A stretch of DNA of 64,000 nt from Flavobacterium phragmitis (GCF_900112575.1 NZ_FOMH01000010.1:90164-154163); one strand, 5' to 3'. Positions 49,713 to 58,803 are shown, counted from the stretch's first letter. Made by a program: numbers and translations. Notes: a model not told the origin generated them from the letters alone.

Positions 49713-52091
49713 ATGATTACAAAAATTACCTGCACATTTTTTCTTTTTATTTTAACGATTTTCAGTTCTTTCTCTCAGGAAAAATTTACTTTAAGCGGTA
49801 CAATCATTGACAGCAAAAACAACGAAACACTAATTGGAGTGAACCTCTACATACCAAGCCTAAAAATAGGAACTACCACAAACGAATATGGCTTTTATTC
49901 TCTTTCTGCACCAAAAGGAGAATATGAAATTGAAATCAGCTACATAGGATACCAGACCATTCAGAAAACTATTATTTTAAATCAGAATACAAAGAGTAAC
50001 TTTTCTATTAGCTCAGGCGAAGAACTTCAAGAAGTTGTCATTACCGACAATAAAGGGAAAATAAATGTGAAGTCGCCCGAGATGAGCGTGAATAAACTTT
50101 CTATTTCGACCATAAAAAAAATGCCGGTTGTATTTGGCGAAGTCGATGTTATTAAATCAATTCTATTACTTCCCGGCGTAACCAATGCAGGCGAAGGGGC
50201 TTCTGGATTCAATGTGCGCGGAGGTGGTGCTGACCAAAACCTAATTCTTCTAGATGAAGCTACGATATTCAATTCATCTCACGTGTTTGGATTTTTTTCC
50301 GTTTTTAATCCAGATGCCATTAAAGATTTAAAATTGTACAAAGGTGGCATTCCTGCCCGATACGGAGGAAGAGCTTCTTCTGTTTTGGATATTTATCAAA
50401 AAGACGGAAACAGTAAAGAATTCCACATGAACGGTGGTATCGGATTAATTTCCAGCCGTCTGCTTGCCGAAGGTCCAATTGTAAAAGATAAAGGCTCGTT
50501 CTTAATTGGAGGAAGAGCTTCTTACGCTCATTTATTTCTAAAATTTTCGGAAGAAGACAAAGACAACTCCGCCTACTTTTATGATTTAAATACTAAATTG
50601 AGTTATAAACTTAATGACAATAATAGTTTATACTTATCCGGTTATTTTGGCCGCGATGTTTTCAGTTTAAATAAAAGTTTTACCAATACTTATGGAAATT
50701 CAATCTTGAATTTGAGATGGAATCATTTGTATTCTGATAAACTATTTACCAACTTATCTTTAATTTACAGCGATTATTATTACGGCTTAGATCTTGATTT
50801 TGTTGGTTTCAATTGGGATTCTGGCATTAAAAACTACAATATCAAATACGATTTCAAACATTATCTGTCTGATAAATTGAAATTAAGTTATGGCGTAAAC
50901 GGAACTTACTACGAATTTAATCCCGGTACTATAAAACCAACTGGAGAAGATTCTGGAATCAATCCAGAGCAGTTGGATAAAAAATATGCTTTTGAGCCTT
51001 CCGTTTATTTAGATGCCGAAAGTCAGCTTTCGAATAAAATCAATGTTTCTTACGGATTACGTTACAGCCTTTTCTACAGATTAGGAGCTTCGACAATTAA
51101 TTATTATGAAAACAATGAGGCCGTAACATTCAATACCGATATGCAGATTTATGAAAAAGGAATTCCAGTTTCCACAAAATATTTCAGTAAAAACAAAACC
51201 ATTAAAAGTTATAATAATTTCGAACCACGTTTTTCTATTTCTTACCAACTAAATGAAGATCAGTCACTCAAAGCGAGTTATAACCGAATGGCACAATATC
51301 TTCAGCTAATTTCAAATACTTCTTCTCCTACTCCGCTAGATGTATGGATGCCAAGCGACCAATATATCAAACCACAGCTTGCAGATCAAGTAGCACTCGG
51401 TTATTTTAGGAATATTTATAATGGCGATTATTCATTAGAAGTAGAAACTTATTATAAAGAAATCCAAAACCGACTCGATTATATTGACGGAGCCGACTTA
51501 ATTGCCAATAATGCGATTGAACAGGTTATTTTGAATGGACAAATGAGGTCTTATGGTCTAGAAATTATGATCAAAAAAAACAAAGGAAAATTTAATGGCT
51601 GGATAGCTTATACCATATCAAAATCAGAACAACAGACTCCCGGAAGAACTCCGGAAGAAACAGGAATTAATAATGGTCAATGGTATGCTTCTGCCTACGA
51701 CAAAACGCATAATTTAGCGATTACATCAGCCTATAATTTAAATGAAAAATGGTCATTTGGAGCTAATTTTGCCTTACAGTCAGGACAACCCGTTTCTTAT
51801 CCGAATGGGCAGTATGAATATCTCGGAATTACTGTTCCAAGCTACGGATTACGAAACGAAAACAGACTTCCTGCTTACCATCATTTAGATGTTTCTGCAA
51901 CTTTGACACCGAGAAAGAATAAAGACCGAAATTGGAAAGGCGAATGGGTGTTCAGTATTTACAATCTTTACAACCGTATGAATGCCGCTTCGATTAATTT
52001 TAGACAAAATGTAGACACAGGTGCCAACGAAGCAGTACAATTGTCTATTTTTGGAATTGTTCCAGCGGTAAGTTATAATTTCAAATTTTAG
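49713..52091 (+). CDS. TonB-dependent outer membrane receptor with CarboxypepD_reg-like domain
   Basis: A 792-residue protein with a signal peptide (LFILTIFSSFSQ). Residues about 25-110 are a carboxypeptidase-regulatory-like beta domain (FTLSGTIIDSKNNETLIGVNLYIP, GFYSLSAPKGEYEIEISYIGYQT). A TonB plug follows (DVIKSILLLPGVTNAGEGASGFNVRGGGADQNLILLDEA, near 145-185), then a 22-strand-type barrel. It takes up a large nutrient or chelate across the outer membrane. The DUF4249 gene is 30 bp downstream, a pairing frequent in this phylum, so the lipoprotein is its likely partner. Confidence 0.9.
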   Translation: MITKITCTFFLFILTIFSSFSQEKFTLSGTIIDSKNNETLIGVNLYIPSLKIGTTTNEYGFYSLSAPKGEYEIEISYIGYQTIQKTIILNQNTKSNFSISSGEELQEVVITDNKGKINVKSPEMSVNKLSISTIKKMPVVFGEVDVIKSILLLPGVTNAGEGASGFNVRGGGADQNLILLDEATIFNSSHVFGFFSVFNPDAIKDLKLYKGGIPARYGGRASSVLDIYQKDGNSKEFHMNGGIGLISSRLLAEGPIVKDKGSFLIGGRASYAHLFLKFSEEDKDNSAYFYDLNTKLSYKLNDNNSLYLSGYFGRDVFSLNKSFTNTYGNSILNLRWNHLYSDKLFTNLSLIYSDYYYGLDLDFVGFNWDSGIKNYNIKYDFKHYLSDKLKLSYGVNGTYYEFNPGTIKPTGEDSGINPEQLDKKYAFEPSVYLDAESQLSNKINVSYGLRYSLFYRLGASTINYYENNEAVTFNTDMQIYEKGIPVSTKYFSKNKTIKSYNNFEPRFSISYQLNEDQSLKASYNRMAQYLQLISNTSSPTPLDVWMPSDQYIKPQLADQVALGYFRNIYNGDYSLEVETYYKEIQNRLDYIDGADLIANNAIEQVILNGQMRSYGLEIMIKKNKGKFNGWIAYTISKSEQQTPGRTPEETGINNGQWYASAYDKTHNLAITSAYNLNEKWSFGANFALQSGQPVSYPNGQYEYLGITVPSYGLRNENRLPAYHHLDVSATLTPRKNKDRNWKGEWVFSIYNLYNRMNAASINFRQNVDTGANEAVQLSIFGIVPAVSYNFKF

Positions 52092-52121
52092 AAAATCAAT
52101 TTAGAAATTGAAAATACAGAC

Positions 52122-52943
52122 ATGAAAAAATTAGTTTTTTTAATTGCTTTTTTTACTTCTCTCCTCTTTTCGAGCTGTGAAGATGTTGTTGATGTTGATT
52201 TAGATACCGCTCCTCCAAAATTAGTTATTGAAGCCGTAATAAACTGGCAAAAAGGATCTTCCGGACGACAGCAGGTTATCAAACTAACTACTACAACAGG
52301 TTATTTTGATACTCAAATTCCTATTGTTACAGGAGCTATGGTTTATGTCAAAAACAGTAAAAATCAAAGATTTAATTTTCCTGAATTAAACAAATCTGGA
52401 CGTTATGTGTGTAACGATTTCAAACCTGTAATTAACGAAGAATACACTCTCACAGTTATAAGTCAAGGAAACACATACACTGCAACAGAAACCCTAAAAT
52501 CTGTCGCTCCAATCACCAGAATAGAACAAAAAAACGATGGAGGTTTTACAGGACAGGACATCGAAATAAGATCTTACTTTACCGATCCAGGAGACGAAGA
52601 TAATTACTATCTCTTTAAATATGTCTACCCCAACAAAGTCACTTCTAATTTCTATGTCTCTGAAGATAAATTTTATCAAGGAAATGAGATTTTCAGTACT
52701 ACAGATGATGAGGATTTGAAAGCTGGCAATGAGATTGAAGTAACGCATTATGGAATTTCTAAGCAATATTACAATTACATGAATATTCTCGTTGGCATTG
52801 CAGGAAGCAATGTTGGAGGACCATTTCAGTCGCCACCAGCAACTGTAAGAGGGAATATTATCAATACAACAGACAAAAATAATTATGCTTTGGGTTATTT
52901 TTCCCTTAGCGAAAGTGATTCACAAAAATATACTATAAAATAA
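52122..52943 (+). CDS. DUF4249 family lipoprotein, partner of the TonB receptor
   Basis: A 273-residue protein with a lipoprotein signal (LLFSSC lipobox). CEDVVDVDLDTAPPKLVIEAVINWQKG and the following INEEYTLTVISQGNTYTATETLKSVAPI are the DUF4249 pattern, a beta-rich surface domain. It probably sits on the outer membrane and helps the upstream receptor to capture its ligand, in the way SusD-like proteins do (inference by position). It ends in a TAATG overlap with the GyrI-like gene. Confidence 0.87.
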   Translation: MKKLVFLIAFFTSLLFSSCEDVVDVDLDTAPPKLVIEAVINWQKGSSGRQQVIKLTTTTGYFDTQIPIVTGAMVYVKNSKNQRFNFPELNKSGRYVCNDFKPVINEEYTLTVISQGNTYTATETLKSVAPITRIEQKNDGGFTGQDIEIRSYFTDPGDEDNYYLFKYVYPNKVTSNFYVSEDKFYQGNEIFSTTDDEDLKAGNEIEVTHYGISKQYYNYMNILVGIAGSNVGGPFQSPPATVRGNIINTTDKNNYALGYFSLSESDSQKYTIK

Positions 52944-53428
52944 TGATGCTGCCTCTTATTAAAACCTTAGCCGAAAAAAAGCTTATAGGCCATTCTATTA
53001 AAATGTCTTTTATAGAAAATAAAACTTTTCAATTGTGGAGTGGATTTATGCCAAAAAGAAAACAAATCAAAAACGGAATAAACGCTAATCTTTATTCTTT
53101 AGAAGTTTATAACGAAAATCATTTTGACAATTTTGATCCCAATGAAATTTTCGAAAAATGGGCCGCTGTAGAAGTTTCAGATTTTGAAAATGTTCCAGAA
53201 GAAATGAAAACTTTGGTTGTCCCTAATGGTCTCTATGCCGTTTTCCTTCACATTGGTCCTGCAACTGATGCTCATAAAACCTATCATCATATTTTTGCAG
53301 AATGGCTTCCGAATTCAGAATATTTGGTAGATGAAAGACCTCATTTTTCCGTAATGAATGAAAAATACAAAAAAGATGACCCTAATTCTGAAGAAGAAGT
53401 GTGGATTCCAATAAAAAGTAGAAATTAA
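52943..53428 (+). CDS. GyrI-like / effector-binding-domain protein
   Basis: A 161-residue protein. IGHSIKMSFIENKTFQLWSGFMPKRKQI, WAAVEVSDFENVPEEMKTLVVPNGLYAVFLHIGP and YHHIFAEWLPNSEYLVDERPHFSVM, with the acidic end VWIPIK, are the GyrI-like (AraC effector-binding) fold without a DNA-binding domain. Such stand-alone domains bind hydrophobic small molecules. Its start overlaps the DUF4249 stop by one base. Confidence 0.85.
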   Translation: MMLPLIKTLAEKKLIGHSIKMSFIENKTFQLWSGFMPKRKQIKNGINANLYSLEVYNENHFDNFDPNEIFEKWAAVEVSDFENVPEEMKTLVVPNGLYAVFLHIGPATDAHKTYHHIFAEWLPNSEYLVDERPHFSVMNEKYKKDDPNSEEEVWIPIKSRN

Positions 53429-53451
53429 TAGAGCTAAAATTTATTTTTAAA

Positions 53452-54030
53452 ATGAATTACAAAAAATACTCTGATAAAGATCTTGAAGACGCCTATTTGA
53501 CAATGATGGAATATTCAGGAAAAGCTAGTGACGAATTACTTTTAGAAATAGAAAACAGAGGGGGAATTAATCTTTTTTTATCATCTTTAGAATTTAACTC
53601 GATTAATAAAAAAGAAATAAAAAGAATAACCGATGAAGTATATTCAATGAGTAATGATTATTCTGATTTAGATTTCATAAGACAATTTGTAAAATCTGAC
53701 ATACTAACTTCTGAAGAATTAGAGAAATTAATAGAGCTAAAATTTAATGAGCATCAAAAAATTGTAAAAGACAGAATAATTAATCAGAAAACAATTTTTG
53801 GAAGTTTAATTGGAATGACCATAGGAATTATAATTAGCTTCTTTTTCTACCTTTTAGTAATTTATCTATTAGGAAGATTTATTTACTACCCTATCATTGC
53901 TGTTTATTTTATTTGTTATCAATCCATTAAACTTATTACCAAACAAAGTCGAGATAATACTTTTGTTTTCATCAGTTCATTAATTGGTACAATCATTACG
54001 ATGATTTTTTTATATCTATTATATCATTAA
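53452..54030 (+). CDS. Hypothetical membrane protein, 192 residues
   Basis: I do not recognise a family. The first 110 residues are charged and helical (KYSDKDLEDAYLTMMEYSGKASDELLLEIENRGG). Three hydrophobic segments make up the rest (GSLIGMTIGIIISFFFYLLVIYLL, YYPIIAVYFICYQSIK, FVFISSLIGTIITMIFLYLLY), so it has a soluble head and a C-terminal membrane part. It is 23 bp after the GyrI-like gene and 13 bp before the DinB-like gene. Confidence 0.65.
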   Translation: MNYKKYSDKDLEDAYLTMMEYSGKASDELLLEIENRGGINLFLSSLEFNSINKKEIKRITDEVYSMSNDYSDLDFIRQFVKSDILTSEELEKLIELKFNEHQKIVKDRIINQKTIFGSLIGMTIGIIISFFFYLLVIYLLGRFIYYPIIAVYFICYQSIKLITKQSRDNTFVFISSLIGTIITMIFLYLLYH

Positions 54031-54043
54031 TTCAATTAAAAAA

Positions 54044-54487
54044 ATGCTAATTCCAACACTAAAAACACTTTTTACTAGAGATTTAAATCAATTGAAAATC
54101 GAGATTGAATCTTATAAAAACGAAAGCTCTATTTGGATTATCGATAAAAATATATCCAATTCAGCGGGAAATCTCTGTCTTCATTTAATGGGAAATCTAA
54201 ATACATATATAGGAGCAGAAATTGGAAAAACGGGATATATTAGAAATCGTCCTTTAGAATTTTCTTTAAAAGATATCCCAAGATCAGAATTAATTGAAAA
54301 AATTGAAGATGCAATCATTATAGTAAATAATGCTTTGGACTCTTTAACAGAAGTAGATTTAGAATCAATTTATCCACAGATTGTTTTTGAAAAAGAAATG
54401 ACAACTGGATTTTTTCTTGTTCACCTTTCTACGCATCTAGCGTATCATTTAGGGCAAATAAACTACCATAGAAGATTGCTTGATTAA
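54044..54487 (+). CDS. DinB-superfamily (DUF1572-like) protein
   Basis: A 147-residue four-helix protein. The metal-site histidines typical of the DinB fold are visible: LCLHLMGNLNTYIGAEIG near 45, and HLSTHLAYHLGQINYHRRL at the C-terminus (three histidines in the last helix). Members transfer or isomerise thiols or have unknown function. Short gaps upstream suggest it is cotranscribed with the two small genes before it. Confidence 0.8.
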   Translation: MLIPTLKTLFTRDLNQLKIEIESYKNESSIWIIDKNISNSAGNLCLHLMGNLNTYIGAEIGKTGYIRNRPLEFSLKDIPRSELIEKIEDAIIIVNNALDSLTEVDLESIYPQIVFEKEMTTGFFLVHLSTHLAYHLGQINYHRRLLD

Positions 54488-54594
54488 CAAAATAATTTTA
54501 AAAAACTGCAAAAAAAATAAAACCTCAACATATGTAAATGTTTTAAAAATTAGAATTACGAAACCTTTGTGCTCTTAATTTTAATTTTTAAAAC

Positions 54595-55050
54595 ATGAAA
54601 CATTTAATTGTACTTGCATTATGCCTTTGTACATTTCAAACCAAAGCACAAACTTTCAAAAATCCTGATTCTTTATTCGACCCTACTCCTTATGGTTTCA
54701 GTCACGCCTCTTCTGTAAAAACACCTGGAGAATTAGTTTATATTTCGGGTCAGAGTGGCGGTTTGGGCAAAGAACATCTCTTAAGTTCAGACTTTAGAGA
54801 GCAAGTTCAGACAGCTTTAAAAAACCTTACAACGGTTTTAGACGGTTACCAGCTAAAACCAGAAAATGTGATGAAAATTACAGTTCTAATTGTAGATCAT
54901 TCAGCAGAAAAACTAAAAATATGGGAAGAAGAAATTAGTAAAACATGGAAAAAGAAACCTTTTCCTGCCAGTACTCTAATTCCTGTTCCGAGATTAGCAC
55001 TCGACAATATGCAGATAGAAGTTGATGCAGTTGCTTTTAAAGTCAATTAA
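54595..55050 (+). CDS. Exported RidA-family protein
   Basis: A 151-residue protein. An N-terminal hydrophobic segment ending QTKAQ is a signal peptide, unusual because RidA enamine/imine deaminases are mostly cytoplasmic. The RidA core follows: SHASSVKTPGELVYISGQSGG, EQVQTALKNLTTVLDGYQLKPENVMKITVLIVD, and PASTLIPVPRLALDNMQIEVDAVA with the conserved arginine. It may hydrolyse reactive enamines or have a binding role in the periplasm. Confidence 0.88.
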   Translation: MKHLIVLALCLCTFQTKAQTFKNPDSLFDPTPYGFSHASSVKTPGELVYISGQSGGLGKEHLLSSDFREQVQTALKNLTTVLDGYQLKPENVMKITVLIVDHSAEKLKIWEEEISKTWKKKPFPASTLIPVPRLALDNMQIEVDAVAFKVN

Positions 55051-55085
55051 ATAAACTGATCTCCAGTCAAAGCCTATAACTTTCG

Positions 55086-55093
55086 TACATTTG
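55086..55093 (+). promoter_or_regulatory. -7 element TACATTTG before the thiamine pyrophosphokinase gene
   Basis: A perfect TAnnTTTG match ending 24 bp before the ATG. Confidence 0.5.
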
Positions 55094-55117
55094 CGCCATA
55101 TTTAAAATCAATTCTAA

Positions 55118-55780
55118 ATGTCTTCACACCATATTGTCCGCGATGATCAAGAACCTGCCTTAATAATTGCCAACGGAGCGGCCTGCGATCCTGAATTATT
55201 AGGTCAATTGCTAGAATGGTCTCCGCTTGTTATTGTGTTAGATTCTGCCATTGAAAGAGTCATTGAATTGGGCATTAAAGTTGATGTACTGTTAGGAGAT
55301 TTTGATCGTGGTTTCGATCCAGAAGTTTATAAAACCTCACAATATCCTATTGAGATTGTTCATACACCGGATCAAGACAAAACCGATTTAGAGAAAGCTT
55401 TTGATTATTTAATTGAAAGGAAAATTCCTGCCGTAAATGTAGTTTGGGCAACTGGAAAACGCGCAGATCATACGATTACAAATCTGACACAGATAGTTCG
55501 TTATAGAAATTTATTGAAAATTGTAATTCTGGACGATCATTCGAAAATCTTCCTTTTACCAACAAAATTTGAGAAATGGTATACTGCTAAAACTCCAATT
55601 TCCTTAATTCCAATTGGTATTGTAAACGGAATTTATTCTACCAATTTAAAATACGAATTAAACAATGACACGCTTACAATGGGCTATAGAACTGGAAGCA
55701 GTAATTCTGTCGAAAAAGATGGAATTGTAACTATTTCACATACAAATGGAGATTTACTATTAATGGAGTGTTTTGATTAG
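55118..55780 (+). CDS. Thiamine pyrophosphokinase
   Basis: A 220-residue protein. It converts thiamine and ATP to thiamine pyrophosphate. ALIIANGAACDPELL, VIVLDSAIERVIELGIKVDVLLGDFDRGFD near 40-70, PDQDKTDLEKAFDYLIE near 88 and ATGKRADHTITNL near 112 are the catalytic motifs; GYRTGSSNSVEKDGIVTISHTNGDLLL is the C-terminal thiamine-binding part. No TPP riboswitch is visible upstream, which fits since this salvage enzyme is often not under one. Confidence 0.92.
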   Translation: MSSHHIVRDDQEPALIIANGAACDPELLGQLLEWSPLVIVLDSAIERVIELGIKVDVLLGDFDRGFDPEVYKTSQYPIEIVHTPDQDKTDLEKAFDYLIERKIPAVNVVWATGKRADHTITNLTQIVRYRNLLKIVILDDHSKIFLLPTKFEKWYTAKTPISLIPIGIVNGIYSTNLKYELNNDTLTMGYRTGSSNSVEKDGIVTISHTNGDLLLMECFD

Positions 55781-55823
55781 AAATACTTAAAGAATCGCTA
55801 AGTTTAAATATATTCTTAAAGAA

Positions 55824-56130
55824 ATGAACCGTTTCTACGGAACTCTTTTGAAGATCTTCAATTTATTTCAACGGATTAAAATCCATTGCTACAATATATG
55901 CCATTCCTACAAAATTTTCTTGAAAACAGAAAACCATTAGGCTATGATAATTTTGTAGGCCCGTATTTTAATCCGGTTTAAACAATAACCACCCAGAATA
56001 AAGAGCCGTAGGTTCGACACATATTTCGCAATAAGATGAGCCGTTCCTAAGGAACTTTTTTCTATCTGCGATCCTAATTCAACGGATTAAAATCCGTTGC
56101 TACAAAATTGATTGCTCCTACGGAGCATTC
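55824..56130. repeat. Two copies of a CAACGGATTAAAATCCGTTG-type intergenic element
   Basis: Each copy has ATGARCCGTT-CTA-GGAACT, then the palindrome CAACGGATTAAAATCCGTTG (exact at 56080-56099; one change at 55869-55888), then GCTACAA. The first copy is followed by CCATTCCTACAAAATTTTCTTG; the second by GCTCCTACGGAGCATTC. Between them lies about 150 bp including ATTTTAATCCGGTTTAAAC, a further degenerate relative. There is no open frame that resembles a gene. Confidence 0.75.
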
Positions 56131-56155
56131 TTTTAATTCTCAAAAAAGGAATACC

Positions 56156-56163
56156 TATCTTTG
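56156..56163 (+). promoter_or_regulatory. rlmF -7 element TATCTTTG
   Basis: A perfect TAnnTTTG match ending 17 bp before the ATG at 56181. It excludes the ATG 69 bp upstream as the start. Confidence 0.55.
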
Positions 56164-56180
56164 CACCGAAATCAATAAAA

Positions 56181-57131
56181 ATGAAAGCAGAAAACAATTC
56201 ACAAAAAGACAATTTACACCCAAGAAATCTTCATCGTTGGCGTTATGATTTCGAATTACTTATTTCTAATTGTCCTGAATTAAAAGCTTTTGTTGCTGTC
56301 AATAAACACGGAATTGAAACGGTTGATTTCAGTAATCCTCTTGCAGTAAAAACTTTGAATAAAGCTTTGCTTCAAACTTACTATGGAATTGAAAATTGGG
56401 ATATCCCTAAGAATTATCTTTGCCCGCCAATTCCTGGACGAGCAGATTACATTCATTATATAGCCGATTTATTGGCAGAAAGCAACCATAATCAAATTCC
56501 TGAAACTTCATATGTTTTAGGCTTAGATATCGGAACGGGTTCAAATTTAATCTATCCGATATTAGGGAATTCGATTTATAATTGGAGTTTTGTTGGAACA
56601 GATATTGACCAAAAAGCGATTGAAAATTGCAGTAAAATTATCGAAGCCAATCCAAATTTAATTGATTCAATTAGCTTACAGCAGCAGACAGAATCTCGAT
56701 TTATTTTTAAAAATATTATCACACCCGAAGACCGTTTTGCTTTCACGATGTGTAATCCTCCTTTTCATGCTTCAGCTGAAGAAGCAAACAAAAGTACTTC
56801 TAGAAAAGTTTCCAATTTAAATCCGAAAGAGAAAAGAAACACTAATCCTGTTTTAAATTTTGGCGGTCAAAATGCAGAATTATGGTGCAATGGCGGTGAA
56901 ATCGGGTTTATAACTCAGATGATTTACGAAAGTGCCAAATATCCATCGCAAGTTTTATGGTTTACTACTTTAGTTTCTAAAAAAGAAAACCTTTCTTCGA
57001 TTTATAAAATCCTGAAAAAAGTAAACGCCGCTTCGGTAAAAACAATCGAAATGTCGCAAGGACAGAAAAACAGCAGAATTGTGGCTTGGAGTTTTTTTAA
57101 TAGTTCTGAGCAAAGCTCTTGGAAATTTTAA
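56181..57131 (+). CDS. rlmF: 23S rRNA (adenine-1618-N6)-methyltransferase
   Basis: A 316-residue protein. HPRNLHRWRYDFELLISNCPELKAFV at the start, then PPIPGRADYIHYIADLLAE near 90, SAM-binding LDIGTGSNLIYPILG near 120, VGTDIDQKAIENC and the amino-methylase motif MCNPPFHASAEEA near 190. This is the RlmF type. It modifies A1618-equivalent of 23S rRNA. Promoter spacing fixes the start at 56181 rather than at 56112. Confidence 0.93.
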   Translation: MKAENNSQKDNLHPRNLHRWRYDFELLISNCPELKAFVAVNKHGIETVDFSNPLAVKTLNKALLQTYYGIENWDIPKNYLCPPIPGRADYIHYIADLLAESNHNQIPETSYVLGLDIGTGSNLIYPILGNSIYNWSFVGTDIDQKAIENCSKIIEANPNLIDSISLQQQTESRFIFKNIITPEDRFAFTMCNPPFHASAEEANKSTSRKVSNLNPKEKRNTNPVLNFGGQNAELWCNGGEIGFITQMIYESAKYPSQVLWFTTLVSKKENLSSIYKILKKVNAASVKTIEMSQGQKNSRIVAWSFFNSSEQSSWKF

Positions 57132-57140
57132 GACTTTCAA

Positions 57141-57164
57141 AACCAATAGTATTGGTTATCTTTG
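57141..57164 (+). promoter_or_regulatory. Perfect palindrome AACCAATA-G-TATTGGTT joined to -7 element TATCTTTG
   Basis: The 17-bp palindrome at 57141-57157 ends in the first base of TATCTTTG (57157-57164). This is a repressor-site geometry and precedes a truncated 16-codon ORF; no intact gene uses this promoter nearby before the YgjV-like gene at 57372. Confidence 0.5.
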
Positions 57165-57188
57165 TAACTTCGGTAAAATTATGCAATC

Positions 57189-57239
57189 ATGAACACTCTT
57201 GAACTTAAAACTATTTTAATTTCTGAAATTGAAAATTAG
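57189..57239 (+). pseudogene. Truncated antitoxin-like relic, 16 codons
   Basis: ATG to TAG, encoding MNTLELKTILISEIEN. This resembles the N-terminus of small flavobacterial addiction-module antitoxin-like proteins (MNTLELK... start). A second stop follows soon and no continuation is visible in any frame. The promoter and palindrome upstream are kept. It is either a decayed gene or a chance ORF; confidence is low. Confidence 0.35.
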
Positions 57240-57371
57240 ACATACAAGTCGTAATCCTAAAAAACTGTAATCATTTACCAAAACATCATAATAATCTGAT
57301 TTCCAAAACAAAACCTTGATTTTATAATTAGCTTTTGCTACATTTATTCTAAACTATTTAAAATCAAGATT

Positions 57372-57608
57372 ATGGCAGAATATATTGGTTATCTTGCATC
57401 TGTTTTTATTGTTGGAGGTTTTCTATTAAAAAACCTTAGAACAATCCGATTTATTAATATGTTTGGCTGTATCTGTTTTGTTATTTATGGCATCTTTTTG
57501 AATGATTACCGAGATTTCAATCAGTGGCTTTGGCCGGTAATTATTCCGAATGCTATTTTAGCTTTCGTACAGATTTATTATTTGACTTCTAAAAAGGAAC
57601 AATCTTAA
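57372..57608 (+). CDS. Small YgjV-like inner membrane protein
   Basis: A 78-residue protein with two or three transmembrane helices (EYIGYLASVFIVGGFLLKN, FINMFGCICFVIYGIFL, WPVIIPNAILAFVQIYYL). It matches the YgjV-type inner membrane protein group, sometimes misnamed as uroporphyrinogen decarboxylase in flavobacterial annotation. No catalytic motif is visible. The function is unknown. Confidence 0.7.
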   Translation: MAEYIGYLASVFIVGGFLLKNLRTIRFINMFGCICFVIYGIFLNDYRDFNQWLWPVIIPNAILAFVQIYYLTSKKEQS

Positions 57609-57693
57609 AATTATGATATTTTAAAATAAAATTCTGATACGCTTTCCGCTTACGATAATCGTAACTTTAAGTTTGAAATTGAATTTTATTACC

Positions 57694-58632
57694 ATGTTAA
57701 AACTATATTCTCGTTTAGCAATCGTGCTATTTTTAATCACAAGTTGTGCTTCTAAAAAAGTAAAATTTGAAGATTATGTCTTTAAGAGCAAAACTGAAGA
57801 ACAAAAATATCAATCCGCCTACGATAAGGCTTTAAAACTTTGGAACATTCCGTATACAGAAGAAGATGTAACAACTAGTTTTGGAACAGCTCATGTAGTT
57901 ATTGCCGGACCAAAAAACGGAAAAGATTTGGTTTTACTCCACGGAATGGATGCCAGTTCTACGATGTGGTACCCAAATATTAAAGCTTTCACCAAAAAAC
58001 ATCGCGTTTATGCCATCGATTTTATAATGGAACCCAATAAATCCAATTTAACGGCCAAACCTCTTTCGTCAAAAGATATTCTCGCATTTTACAATGAAGT
58101 TTTTGATCATTATAAATTAAAGAAATTTGATATTATCGGCGCTTCTCGAGGCGGTTGGATTGCTACATTATTGGCTACTCAAAAACCAAACTCTATTGAC
58201 AAAATAGTTTTATTAAGTCCCGCACAAACCTTTAAATTTATTGATAAAGTCGGAAAAACAACTTCGGCTTTAATGCTGAAATTATTTCCAAGCGAAAAGA
58301 AATTCGGTAAAACTTTAACGACTTTTTCTACTCATCCGGAAAACATCAGTGTCATCTACAAAAGACAGTTTTATTTGGCTAATAAATATGCCAAATCGAA
58401 TTCCAGCATGCTTAAAATGATGCCTTTTTCTGAAAAAGAACTGGAATCGATTCAAAATCCGGTTTTGGTTTTAATCGGTGATAAAGACGTCATAAATTCT
58501 GAAGAAAGTTTAGAAAGAGCCAATAAATATTTATCCAACTGTAAAACAAAAACCGTAAAAGACGCAGGCCATTTTCTAACTATTGATCAGCCAAAAATGG
58601 TAAATGATGCGGTTATTAATTTTCTAGAATAA
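57694..58632 (+). CDS. Lipoprotein alpha/beta hydrolase
   Basis: A 312-residue protein with a lipoprotein signal (FLITSC lipobox), so outside the cytoplasm. DLVLLHGMDASSTMWYPN near 80, YAIDFIMEPNKS, IIGASRGGWIATLLA near 150 (nucleophile serine in GASRGG, an unusual elbow), VLVLIGDKDVINSEES near 255 and KDAGHFLTIDQP near 295. It belongs to the general alpha/beta hydrolase group; the substrate is unknown. The ATG at 57694 puts the lipobox at a usual distance; the TTG seven codons earlier does not. Confidence 0.83.
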   Translation: MLKLYSRLAIVLFLITSCASKKVKFEDYVFKSKTEEQKYQSAYDKALKLWNIPYTEEDVTTSFGTAHVVIAGPKNGKDLVLLHGMDASSTMWYPNIKAFTKKHRVYAIDFIMEPNKSNLTAKPLSSKDILAFYNEVFDHYKLKKFDIIGASRGGWIATLLATQKPNSIDKIVLLSPAQTFKFIDKVGKTTSALMLKLFPSEKKFGKTLTTFSTHPENISVIYKRQFYLANKYAKSNSSMLKMMPFSEKELESIQNPVLVLIGDKDVINSEESLERANKYLSNCKTKTVKDAGHFLTIDQPKMVNDAVINFLE

Positions 58633-58641
58633 GAGTTTTTT

Positions 58642-58745
58642 TGCCACCAATTTAACGAATTAACACCAATTTCATTCTCCAGTTGGATTTGTATTTATTT
58701 TAGAAAACAAAAATTAGCGTTAATTCGTGCAATTCGTGGCGAACC
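58642..58745. repeat. Diverged copy of the CACGAATTTCACGAATT element
   Basis: The left arm GCCACCAATTTAACGAATTAACACC and the right arm GTTAATTCGTGCAATTCGTGGC (to about 58740) pair imperfectly. The wording and layout match the element at 3560-3649. Again it is directly after a plus-strand gene, here before uvrB. A TATCTTTA -7-like box lies 30 bp further on. Confidence 0.65.
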
Positions 58746-58803
58746 ATTTTAAAACAGTTTTTAAACTTCGTATCTTTACAAATCTAATTTTCATCAGTAA
58801 CAA

